Assembly: GCF_028206995.1 (NCBI RefSeq)
Contig: NZ_JAQLFL010000004.1
Location: forward strand, 1 to 64,000
DNA length: 64,000 nt
Direction: 5' to 3'
DNA from: Collinsella aerofaciens
Lineage (GTDB): Bacteria; Actinomycetota; Coriobacteriia; Coriobacteriales; Coriobacteriaceae
The stretch's first letter is position 1. The number at the start of each line of letters is the position of its first letter. The notes beneath the pieces are model-generated. The model had not been told where the DNA came from. It saw only the letters and a program-made list of their open reading frames with translations, and ran no database searches. This document shows, in pieces, positions 47,834 to 55,311 of the stretch. The position numbers were made by a program, and so were the translations under genes.

Positions 47834-48050
47834 ATCACGATCTGTAACATCTAGCAGCGGTTTTCGGTCCTAACTGTTACAGATCAAGACAAACAGGACG
47901 CCCAGACCGAAAGATCTAAATCTGTAACATCTAGCCGAGCTTTTCGGTCCCAGTTGTTACAGATTGAGACAAACGGAATCGGCCAGGCAGAAAATCTCGA
48001 TCTGTAACATCTGACGAGCATTTGACCGCCTAGTTGTTACAGATCGAGAC
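47834..48050. repeat. Array of three 55 bp palindromic elements, copies 6-8
   Basis: Copies start at about 47834, 47915 and 47995, a period of 80-81 bases. Each has outward arms related to TCTCGATCTGTAACA, a 25 nt centre, and a 24 base unlike spacer starting AAAC. The rest of 47740-48397 holds the inverted repeat and operator array listed separately, and no gene. Confidence 0.92.
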
Positions 48051-48122
48051 AACCAGATGGTCAAATCCTCACTTTCCAGGCAGCTACGAAGCGCTCCTCT
48101 TTCCTTATTATTATCGGTATCA

Positions 48123-48175
48123 CGAACACACTTTCGGTATCCTTTAATGCCGAAATGATACCGAAAGCGTGTTCG
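48123..48175. repeat. 19 bp inverted repeat upstream of the AlbA_2 gene
   Basis: 48123-48141 (CGAACACACTTTCGGTATC) and 48157-48175 are reverse complements with one mismatch. The core word GGTATC also occurs just upstream. Confidence 0.75.
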
Positions 48176-48263
48176 AAAATACGGTTAATTCCATGCGTTA
48201 GCCCAATCAAGCCCCAGACTTACAAACTCCGTTTTTTTAGAATGCCAATGCATTCGCGCTTGC

Positions 48264-48372
48264 GTGTCATTTCACGTCACTTTAACACGTAAAATGACAC
48301 GCAATTTTTTTCGTGTCATAATTTTGACGCGTAAAATGACGTGTAAAGTTTTACGTGTCATATTTCATGTCA
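48264..48372 (+). promoter_or_regulatory. Array of CGTGTCA half-sites before the AlbA_2 gene
   Basis: CGTGTCA or its complement TGACACG, with close variants (ACGTCA, TGACGCG, TGACGTG), occurs about eight times in 110 bases in alternating orientation, with TTTTAC-type spacers. This looks like a cluster of palindromic protein sites, likely for self-control. Confidence 0.7.
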
Positions 48373-48397
48373 AGTTAAAGCGAAACGGAGCACTACG

Positions 48398-49654
48398 ATG
48401 CAAGAGACAAAGGATCTTGAGTTCAAGGAAAGCGTCACCAATTCGTTCCTCAAAACCGTCTCCGCTTATGCAAACAACACGGGCGGGCGTGTCCTATTTG
48501 GAATTAACGACGCCGGAAAAATCGTTGGCCTCGATGACCCCAAGCAGACCTGCTTGGATATCGAAAACAAGATTAACGATTCGATCATCCCCCAGCCCGA
48601 TTACTCCCTAAAAATCAACGAGCCCGATGCAACCGTTGAGCTTACGGTCTTTCCCGGCAGATCGAAGCCTTATCTATACCGCTCGAAGGCGTACAAGCGC
48701 AATGACACAGCGACTATACCAGTTGATACCCTAGGTCTTTCGCGCCTTGTGCTCGAGGGTCAGAATCTCTCCTTTGAACAGCTCCCGGCAAGCAAGCAAG
48801 ATCTATCTTTCACCGTTTTAGAGAATCGTCTAACTGCAAAGTTAGCGCTTCAGTCGTTCACAACCGACACTCTCAAAACCCTCGGCCTGCTCGATGAGAC
48901 CGGGACCTACAATAATGCAGCAGAGCTGCTCGCGGACGAGAACGGCTTCCCAGGCATCGACATTGCAGTGTTTGGTGACACTATCAACCTCATTAAGCAG
49001 CGCAAGACCCTTGAGCATGCATCAGTTTTAACTGAAATTGACAGTGCTCTTGAGCTATTCGAAGCTCAGTACTGCTACGAAGAGATCAAGGGAATGGAGC
49101 GAATCCGCAAGGAGCCCATTCCACTTGAGGCGTTCCGTGAGGCAATAACCAACGCAATCGTTCATAGGACCTGGGATGTACCAGCGCACATCCGCATCTC
49201 GATGTTCGACGACCGGGTAGAAGTCGCCTCACCCGGCGGATTACCGGCAAGCATGACTGTCGATGAGTACCTGTCCGATATGCTGTCCGTTAGGCGTAAC
49301 CGCATTCTTGCCGAAGTCTTTTTGCGCCTGGGCCTTATCGAGGCATTCGGTACGGGCATTATGCGAATTCGAGACACCTATAAAGACAGCATCAAAAAGC
49401 CTCGTTTTCAAGTTTCGGACAACGCTATTGTGGTCACACTTCCCCTACTCATGGATAACCCCGGGCTCGAAGGCGACGATCTTACCGTATTTGAACTGCT
49501 GAGTGAAGTGCATCCCCAATCGACAAGTGCGCTTGCGGCCAAAGTTACCTTTAGCCGCTCGAAGCTACTTCGCATCCTCAAAAAACTCGTTGAGACGGGC
49601 CTGGCTACAGTTGAAGGCGCCGGCAGAGGGCAGAAGTATCTCCTGCTGCGCTAG
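48398..49654 (+). CDS. AlbA_2/Schlafen-type ATP-binding putative regulator
   Basis: A 418-residue protein of the group often named RecG-like or divergent AAA_4. The N-terminal AlbA_2 domain (LEFKESVTNSFLKTVSAYANNTGGRVLFGI, residues 7-36) is followed by a GHKL-type ATP-binding region (REAITNAIVHRTWDVPAHIRISMFDDRVEVASPGGLP, with FGTGIMRI later) and a C-terminal winged helix (SALAAKVTFSRSKLLRILKKLVETGLATVEGAGRGQ). Such proteins are thought to act as regulators; several lie in mobile regions. Codon use is clearly less GC-rich than the neighbours. It ends one base before the convergent DeoR stop. Confidence 0.85.
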   Translation: MQETKDLEFKESVTNSFLKTVSAYANNTGGRVLFGINDAGKIVGLDDPKQTCLDIENKINDSIIPQPDYSLKINEPDATVELTVFPGRSKPYLYRSKAYKRNDTATIPVDTLGLSRLVLEGQNLSFEQLPASKQDLSFTVLENRLTAKLALQSFTTDTLKTLGLLDETGTYNNAAELLADENGFPGIDIAVFGDTINLIKQRKTLEHASVLTEIDSALELFEAQYCYEEIKGMERIRKEPIPLEAFREAITNAIVHRTWDVPAHIRISMFDDRVEVASPGGLPASMTVDEYLSDMLSVRRNRILAEVFLRLGLIEAFGTGIMRIRDTYKDSIKKPRFQVSDNAIVVTLPLLMDNPGLEGDDLTVFELLSEVHPQSTSALAAKVTFSRSKLLRILKKLVETGLATVEGAGRGQKYLLLR

Positions 49655-50419
49655 CTAGCAAATGACCTGCGTGTGCTCCTCGATGGCAGTGCGGTCCTCG
49701 GCGGTAATACCCGGCTCGCACACCACGGCGTCCAGGCTGTCCAGGCGGCAGAAGGTGTAGAAGTCGCGCTTGCCGATCTTGCTGGAGTCGGCGATCAGAT
49801 AGCGCGAGTCTGCTTTGCTAAAAGCGAGCTGCTGGATACGGCCCTCGTCCATGTTGGACGTAGATACGTCACCGTCCAAGATGCCGTTGGCGCCGATAAA
49901 CGCCGCATCGATGCCCAGCGCACGCAGGGTATCCTCAGCCGTTGGCCCCACAAAAGCGGCGGTGCGGCGACGGTACATACCGCCCACGAGGCACAGGTCG
50001 CAATCTTCGCGCGCCTCGAGCAGGTTAAACACCGAAAGCGAATTAGTCACGATGCGCAGGCGAAACGCCGGCAGCATCGAGGCCATCTGCTCAACCGTGG
50101 TGCCCGTACCCAAAAAGATGGTCGAGCCCTCCTCGATAAGCTCCACAGCACGGCGCGCGATCTGCAGCTTTTCCTCGGCATGCTTGGTGCGCTTTTCGCT
50201 GTGCGAATACTCATGGCGCAGCATAGCGTGTGGACGGCCCTGCGCACTGCGGGCTCCGCCGTGCACGCGCTCGATCTCGCCCAGGCTCGCAAGCTCCTCA
50301 AGATCACGGCGGATCGTCATATCCGAGACACCTAACGCATCCGAAATCTCCTTGACCGAGACCGTTCCCTGTTCCTCGAGCAGCTGCCGAACCTTATCCT
50401 GTCGCTCCGCTTTAATCAC
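49655..50419 (-). CDS. DeoR-family regulator (LacR/GlpR-like)
   Basis: A 254-residue DeoR protein: RQDKVRQLLEEQGTVSVKEISDALGVSDMTIRRDLEEL is the winged helix, and FLGTGTTVEQMAS, LVGGMYRRRTAAFVGP and ADSSKIGKRDF mark the sugar-phosphate domain. The GTG at 50419 has AGGA eight bases upstream; the longer frame from 50446 has no ribosome site. It diverges from galM. Shared AACAGTAAC sequence here and upstream of lacABXC suggests that it controls that operon, as LacR does in Gram-positive bacteria. Confidence 0.9.
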   Translation of the reverse strand: MIKAERQDKVRQLLEEQGTVSVKEISDALGVSDMTIRRDLEELASLGEIERVHGGARSAQGRPHAMLRHEYSHSEKRTKHAEEKLQIARRAVELIEEGSTIFLGTGTTVEQMASMLPAFRLRIVTNSLSVFNLLEAREDCDLCLVGGMYRRRTAAFVGPTAEDTLRALGIDAAFIGANGILDGDVSTSNMDEGRIQQLAFSKADSRYLIADSSKIGKRDFYTFCRLDSLDAVVCEPGITAEDRTAIEEHTQVIC

Positions 50420-50623
50420 GATGAGTCCTCGCTGTTCCACGCTCACGTCAATTCAAACAGTAACGAACAAATTGTATCAGACTCGTGCGCGTAAAAAATG
50501 AACGCCCGCACAGCTCCAATCATCACTTTTTTGAGAAAAATACCCCCTGCTTTAGTGGGGTGTAGTGATAATCTCGCGTGTTCGCGCTACAGTTTGTCGG
50601 AATACCTCGATGTTAGGAACCAA

Positions 50624-51676
50624 ATGATCACTTCCGAGCTTTTCGGCACCGCGCCGTGCGGTACCCCCGTTCATCGCTACACCCTCAACGGGCCTGAGAT
50701 CTGCGTTCGCATTATGGACTATGGCGCTACCGTGTTGGGCATCGACGTACCCGACATCCCTGGCAACGTGCGCGATGTGGTGCTGGGCTTCGATAAGCTC
50801 GAGGATTACTTTGACAACCCCGCCTGCTTTGGCGCGACCATCGGCCCCGTGGCAAACCGCACCGCGGGCGCCACGATCACCATCGCCGGCACGGACTGGC
50901 ATATGCCAGCCAACGAAGGCGTCAACAACCTGCACAGCGATCTTGAGCATGGTCTGCACAAGCGCGTGTGGGATGTTGAGCTCGACGAGGTCCATAACGC
51001 CGTGCGCATGACCACCTCGCTTGAGGACGGTGAGCTGGGCCTGCCCGGCAACCGCACCTTTACGGCCGTGTTTACCGTGACACGCACCGGCCGCTTCCGT
51101 ATCGAATACGGCTGCGAGAGCGACCGCGCCACCTACGTGTCCATGACCAACCACACGTACTTTAACCTTGCCGGCCATAACGCCGGCATGGACTGCGAGC
51201 ACTTCTTTGTTGCCAACGCTGCCCACTACCTGCCCATCAACGAGCGGAACATCCCCACCGGCGAGATTGCTCCGGTCGAGGGCACGCCGTTTGACTTTCG
51301 CGAGCTGCGCCCCGTCGCGCCTGGCATGGAGACCGACGATCCGCAGATTAAGCAGGCCCGTGGCTACGATCACTGTCTGTGCATCGATGGCTATCAGTAC
51401 GGCCGCAATCTGCGCCGCGCCCTGCACGTCGAGGAGATGTGGACCGGTCGTGAGCTGGACTACTACACCACCGCCCCGGGCGTGCAGCTCTACACCGGCA
51501 ACTGGCTGGGCGACGAGCACGCCAAGGACGATGCTAACTATGGCTGGGGCGCCGGCTTTGCTCTCGAGGCCGAGATGTACCCCGACACGCCGCACCAGCC
51601 GTTGTTCCCGCAGGGCATTGTGGGCCCGGGTCACCCCTACAGCAATGTGATCGAATACCACTTTATGAGGCACTAA
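50624..51676 (+). CDS. galM: Aldose 1-epimerase (galactose mutarotase)
   Basis: Interconverts alpha and beta galactose so that galactokinase can use it. The 350-residue protein has NRTAGATITIAG, NNLHSD, the catalytic His in MTNHTYFNLAGH and in GYDHCLC, and the closing Glu region GAGFALEAEMYPDTPHQP with PGHPYSNVIEYHF. The start at 50624 has TTAGGAACC upstream; the longer frame to 50498 is not protein-like. It is unlike the LacX-type proteins at 29145 and 55312. Confidence 0.94.
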   Translation: MITSELFGTAPCGTPVHRYTLNGPEICVRIMDYGATVLGIDVPDIPGNVRDVVLGFDKLEDYFDNPACFGATIGPVANRTAGATITIAGTDWHMPANEGVNNLHSDLEHGLHKRVWDVELDEVHNAVRMTTSLEDGELGLPGNRTFTAVFTVTRTGRFRIEYGCESDRATYVSMTNHTYFNLAGHNAGMDCEHFFVANAAHYLPINERNIPTGEIAPVEGTPFDFRELRPVAPGMETDDPQIKQARGYDHCLCIDGYQYGRNLRRALHVEEMWTGRELDYYTTAPGVQLYTGNWLGDEHAKDDANYGWGAGFALEAEMYPDTPHQPLFPQGIVGPGHPYSNVIEYHFMRH

Positions 51677-51702
51677 GCCCACAACGCAACATATCGTACA
51701 GC

Positions 51703-51738
51703 AGCGCCCGCCGGCACCACCGCCGACGGGCGCTTTTT
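51703..51738 (+). terminator. Terminator after galM
   Basis: AGCGCCCGCCGGC pairs with its near complement CGCCGACGGGCGCT, followed by TTTTT. Confidence 0.9.
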
Positions 51739-51783
51739 CATCTTTTGGGCTTGTTTTCGCTGTGACTGTATGAGTGACATATC

Positions 51784-51935
51784 AAAACTATGCCCATTTA
51801 CTACGTTTAGCCTGGGATGCTCGACCATGCACCCGTTTTTGTTAAACTCTCGAGCCGTCTACCTGCAGTTTTGTTTTTCTCAAATTCGACATGCTCGGCG
51901 ATAGCCGATCAAACGTAGTAAATGGACATAGTTTT
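51784..51935. repeat. 152 bp element with 25 bp terminal inverted repeats
   Basis: 51784-51808 and 51911-51935 are reverse complements with one mismatch (AAAACTATGCCCATTTACTA outward). About 100 bases of AT-richer DNA lie between, without a gene. The form is that of a small non-coding element or a long hairpin. Confidence 0.75.
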
Positions 51936-51971
51936 TGACAGACGGCATCGCTCGCATCCCTCGCAAGGGCA

Positions 51972-52005
51972 AAATGATCCGTTTTCCTCCGTCCCCAAGG
52001 GATCA
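51972..52005 (-). repeat. 34 bp repeat at the stop of the orphan EIIB gene
   Basis: Exact copy, in reverse, of 28045-28078. Here it starts with the TGA stop of the EIIB-like gene. Confidence 0.9.
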
Positions 52006-52485
52006 CTTGAACAGATTGCCGATGGGGTCGGGATTGGAGCTGGGGAGGGAGCGGATTTCAAGCTCTATGCCGAGTTCTTGCAGCTCTTTGAAGGCGGCGA
52101 CGTCTGTGTCGTCTACGGCAACTGTGGGCGTCGCGGGACGCTTGCCCTCCCCTGCTTGCATGTGACCGATACTGATCTTGGTAATGGGCACACCGCCCTT
52201 GACCAGCGCGAGCGCATCCGCGGGCGACGCCACCATGATGAGAATCCATTGGCGCGGCGTTGCGGTATGAATGATGTCGATGGTCCTTTGCACCGAGAAA
52301 AACCGCGTCCAAACGCCTTCTGGCGCCGCCGCCCTCATGGGTGCCCATTGGCGCGAATCCGCCGCAATCTCGTCGTTGACGATTAGGACGAGGTTGGAAC
52401 CCATAGCCTCGTTCCACAGCTCGACGTCTTGCCCGTAAATAAACCGGTCATCGATACGCGTGAGAAGGATCTTGGGTTGAGCCAT
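52003..52485 (-). CDS. Orphan mannose-family PTS EIIB-like protein, active His replaced by Tyr
   Basis: A 160-residue protein aligning end to end with the EIIB at 62459. The working EIIB reads RIDNRLVHGQV with the phosphorylated His17; this one reads RIDDRFIYGQD, with Tyr17, so it should not carry phosphate. The rest of the fold is kept (VKGGVPITKISIGHM, VDDTDVAAFKELQELGIELEIR). No EIIA, EIIC or EIID gene lies next to it. It may be a decaying copy or have become a regulator. Its frame is intact. Confidence 0.85.
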   Translation of the reverse strand: MAQPKILLTRIDDRFIYGQDVELWNEAMGSNLVLIVNDEIAADSRQWAPMRAAAPEGVWTRFFSVQRTIDIIHTATPRQWILIMVASPADALALVKGGVPITKISIGHMQAGEGKRPATPTVAVDDTDVAAFKELQELGIELEIRSLPSSNPDPIGNLFK

Positions 52486-52642
52486 GGCAGTCCCATTCTG
52501 TTTGAGACTCGTAAGAGCGAGACATCACGTCTCCAATATTAGTGCATTTAAAGTGAGAAAAGCCGTCAGAACACTTGCACGGATGTGCGATGTCCCGTAT
52601 CATAGACAGCCGTTGACGCCTCAGTTGCGTCACCACATGGCC

Positions 52643-52718
52643 GCCAGCGTAGCTCAGTTGGTAGAGCACCGCTCTCGTAAAGCGGGGGTCACCGGTTCGA
52701 GCCCGGTCGCTGGCTCCA
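52643..52718 (+). tRNA. tRNA-Thr (CGT anticodon)
   Basis: A full cloverleaf: acceptor GCCAGCG with CGCTGGC, D-arm AGCTCAGTTGGTAGAGC, anticodon stem CCGCT/AGCGG with loop CTCGTAA (anticodon CGT, threonine), T-arm CCGGTTCGAGCCCGG, discriminator T and encoded CCA at 716-718 of this segment (52716-52718). Confidence 0.95.
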
Positions 52719-52729
52719 TTGCACAAGAT

Positions 52730-52752
52730 AGCCGCCTTCGGGCGGCTTTTTT
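52730..52752 (+). terminator. Terminator after tRNA-Thr
   Basis: AGCCGCC-TTCG-GGCGGCT hairpin followed by a T tract. Confidence 0.95.
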
Positions 52753-52941
52753 GTTGCCGATTCGCCCACTCGGTGGACTTCGGATTTAATGCTTAGGGGG
52801 CGGGGATTTACCAAAGTGAAATTTTAATGAAAAGAAACCCAGCTGCAACAATTGCCATGGTGAGGGCTCGAATTGGTCATATAGATTTAAAATAGCCACG
52901 ATACCTTCTCTTTTGCTGGAACGATATATCTATACAAGGTT

Positions 52942-53511
52942 GTGAGCGGAAAACAAAAATACGTCGATTGCTATCCGACAAACGGGCCTGGAATTGCATT
53001 CACCGGCATTTCGGGGCAGATTGATACACATGTACGAAAGGGAACCTATGTGGTGCGTTGGGTTGGAGCTGCTGCAGGCCCGATATGGATTGCGGTCTTG
53101 CGCCCCGATGTCCAAATAGGTTTCTCTCTAGACGGGAAGTTGCTCATGGACGTCATCTATGACGGAGATGACTGGGTCGATCATTATACTTGGCGCCTGG
53201 TCGGCTCGGATGACAATGGGGATGTGGTGTTTGATGGACTATGTCCAAAGCATCTCCATCCTTTTGTCTCGTCGTTAATTGAGAGTTCCGCTCGTGTTGC
53301 CCCCTACAGCTCGGCATCGCTTCATGATACGGACGTTTTGAAGACCATAAGGGAATCAATTGACGATGGCACGATGAGCGGCCCGCTGTTTTCTCGGCTT
53401 GTGGGGCTAGATGAGATTGGCTCGAAACGACTGCTTGCGGGCGAAAAAGTGGAACTCACTTATCGGTCGATGATTTCAATCCTGCGGCTAGCCGATGTTC
53501 TTCGCAAATAA
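52942..53511 (+). CDS. Hypothetical protein next to tRNA-Thr
   Basis: A 189-residue soluble protein I do not recognise. It begins with GTG (52942) without a strong ribosome site. The first half is rich in Gly, Trp and aromatic residues (YVVRWVGAAAGPIWIAVLRPD); the last 40 residues (GLDEIGSKRLLAGEKVELTY) look helical. Codon use is less GC-rich than most genes here, and it lies just after a tRNA gene, so it may be a remnant of an integrated element. No integrase is near. 52753-52941 shows nothing else. Confidence 0.6.
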   Translation: MSGKQKYVDCYPTNGPGIAFTGISGQIDTHVRKGTYVVRWVGAAAGPIWIAVLRPDVQIGFSLDGKLLMDVIYDGDDWVDHYTWRLVGSDDNGDVVFDGLCPKHLHPFVSSLIESSARVAPYSSASLHDTDVLKTIRESIDDGTMSGPLFSRLVGLDEIGSKRLLAGEKVELTYRSMISILRLADVLRK

Positions 53512-53536
53512 ATGAGGCTTCCCTATTCAAAAACAG

Positions 53537-53614
53537 AAAACCCCGCTAAACGTGATTCCCCTAGGGAAACACGTTTAGCGGGGTCCTAGCGTGATTTCCC
53601 TAGGGGAATCACGC
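53537..53614. terminator. Double hairpin between convergent genes
   Basis: ACCCCGCTAAACGTG pairs with CACGTTTAGCGGGGT (53539-53583 overall); a second palindrome GCGTGATTTCCCTAGGGGAA-type follows at about 53589-53614. Both contain the word CCCTAGGG. Together they can stop reading in both directions. Confidence 0.8.
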
Positions 53615-53645
53615 CATCAGACGAATAGCTCTGCCAGGCAGTTCG

Positions 53646-54119
53646 CTACTCCTCCCAGTAAGCGTCTGCAAGCAGCTTAAAGCAGATCTTCTTGACCGGC
53701 TGCGCGCCATCGCCCGGGAACTCGAGCGTGGGCATATGAGGCTCGCCGGCAACGAACAGCGCAAACTTATCGTCGGCAAGATCGCCGGCGATCGAGGCGT
53801 CGGAATCGACCAGATCGTAGTCGTCCTTCTCGTCAAACTCCTGGACCAGCGTCAGGCTGCCCGTGGCGACCTTAAAGGCCTCGCGACCCTCGACGTCGAT
53901 CTGCAGGTCGTGATAGCGCTGATGCGTCTCGTAGTGGGCCTCGGCCTCCGGACGCGTCGTGGGAGCCATGACGTTCGCAAAGACCTTGTCGCCCAGAATC
54001 GGATGGCTGCCGACCTCGAGCTGCGCCGGGTCGTTCTCCTCGAGCCAGTCGATCAGCACGTCGAGGCCCTTGAGCATTCCGCGGTACTCCTCGATATCGC
54101 CCAATGCACCGTAAATCAT
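53646..54119 (-). CDS. YhcH/YjgK/YiaL family protein
   Basis: A 157-residue cupin-like protein of the DUF386 family, which includes EbgC and YhcH. Conserved marks are HPILGDKVFANVM, HYETHQRYHDLQIDVEG and FALFVAGEPHMP with several His and Glu metal-ligand candidates. Members are linked to sialic acid and galactoside use and are thought to act on sugar anomers. GAGAGGGG precedes the ATG. It is the last gene of the lacX2-lacC2 strand unit. Confidence 0.88.
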   Translation of the reverse strand: MIYGALGDIEEYRGMLKGLDVLIDWLEENDPAQLEVGSHPILGDKVFANVMAPTTRPEAEAHYETHQRYHDLQIDVEGREAFKVATGSLTLVQEFDEKDDYDLVDSDASIAGDLADDKFALFVAGEPHMPTLEFPGDGAQPVKKICFKLLADAYWEE

Positions 54120-54152
54120 CTAAATCCCCTCTCGGATCGTTTCTTTGGCGGC

Positions 54153-54287
54153 TACTCGATAAACGCGTTACCGACGCTGTTGCCGCCCACATACGTCTCG
54201 ACCAGGGTAAGGTCGGGACTGAACACGACAAAGCCAGCGTCGCGCCCCGGCATAATGCTACTGCACTTATCGTCGACATGAGCTAGC
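54153..54287 (-). pseudogene. 3' fragment of a nagA-like deacetylase gene
   Basis: Read on the minus strand, these 135 bases encode HVDDKCSSIMPGRDAGF, then TLVETYVGGNSVGNAF-IE and a TAG stop. This matches the last 44 residues of the intact deacetylase at 57010 (HIEDKCGSIMPGRDADF and TLVETYVGGQSVGNAF). No start or upstream part is present; lacC2 begins 30 bases away. It marks a duplication or deletion event. Confidence 0.85.
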
Positions 54288-54316
54288 AAGCGATGCCGAG
54301 GCCGCAACCCAAACTC

Positions 54317-55252
54317 CTACAGCTCGGTCACGACAACGCCGTTGTAGACCTCGTCCCAACGATCCATGACCAGATGGCCGGTCATGGGATCCATGGCGTT
54401 GAGCTTGCCGCAGGTGTTGGCGGTACGCAGCACCGTCTCATCGTCGGCGCCGGCAGCAATCGCATGTGCGAAGCCGGCAATGGTCGAATCGCCAGAGCCC
54501 GTAGCGTTGACGGCGGGGATATCGGGGGTCTTGGCACGGAACGCACGGCCGTTATGGAAGCCCACGGAACCGGCGGCGCCCATGGACACGACGACCCAGG
54601 GGATATCGGAGAAGCGGGCGTCAGAGGCGAGCGCGGCGCGGAGCTCGTCCACATCGTCGGTGGTAAAGCTCGTGCCCAGAAGGCCGTTGATCTCGGTCAG
54701 GTTAGGCTTGACCAGCTCGGGCTTAATTTCGGACTTAAGGGCGGCCTCGAGCGAAGCACCCGAGGTATCGAGCAACACCTTGGCGCCGGCGTTCTCGGCA
54801 ATGCCCGTAATCTTGGCATAGTAGTCTGCCTCGACACCGCGGGGCAGCGAACCCGAAATGGTGACGACGTCGGCCTTGCCTGCAAGCTCGGTAAACTTGG
54901 CAGTAAAGGCATCGAGCTCCTCGGGGGCAATTGTCGGGCCGCTCTCGAGCAGCTCGGTCTGGTTGCCGGCGTGGAGGATGTTGAGGCAAATGCGAGTCTC
55001 GCCCTTGATGGGCACAAAGTCGTTGTTAATGCCGTTGGCGTCCATGAGCTCAGCCATGTAGGCGCCCATGTGGCCGCCGAGCAGACCGGTTGCCACAACG
55101 TCGTCACCCAGCTGACCCAGCACACGGGCCACGTTGAGGCCCTTGCCGCCGGCGGTCTTTTCGGGCGTCACACGGTTGACGTCGTCGATAACGAGCTCAT
55201 CGAGCTGATAGCGCGTATCGACAGACGGGTTCATCGTAACGGTGAGGATCAT
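54317..55252 (-). CDS. lacC: Tagatose-6-phosphate kinase (PfkB family), copy 2
   Basis: A 311-residue paralogue of the kinase at 28153, with the same TPEKTAGGKGLNVARVL and NATGSGDSTIAGFAHA motifs and few differences. Its place in the amino-sugar block suggests that it handles tagatose 6-phosphate made from N-acetylgalactosamine. It follows lacX2 by 59 bases. A purine-rich GGAGCTAAAA run lies before the ATG. Confidence 0.9.
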   Translation of the reverse strand: MILTVTMNPSVDTRYQLDELVIDDVNRVTPEKTAGGKGLNVARVLGQLGDDVVATGLLGGHMGAYMAELMDANGINNDFVPIKGETRICLNILHAGNQTELLESGPTIAPEELDAFTAKFTELAGKADVVTISGSLPRGVEADYYAKITGIAENAGAKVLLDTSGASLEAALKSEIKPELVKPNLTEINGLLGTSFTTDDVDELRAALASDARFSDIPWVVVSMGAAGSVGFHNGRAFRAKTPDIPAVNATGSGDSTIAGFAHAIAAGADDETVLRTANTCGKLNAMDPMTGHLVMDRWDEVYNGVVVTEL

Positions 55253-55311
55253 TTTTAGCTCCTTATCTCGCAGGCTCCTTGTGCCTCGCGATACGAGTCG
55301 ACAAAACGGAA

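Noticed and set aside
47834..48050. Possible CRISPR array (repeats with 24-base spacers)
   Set aside because: The repeats are 55 bp palindromes that also vary, the same element occurs singly elsewhere, and no cas genes are present.
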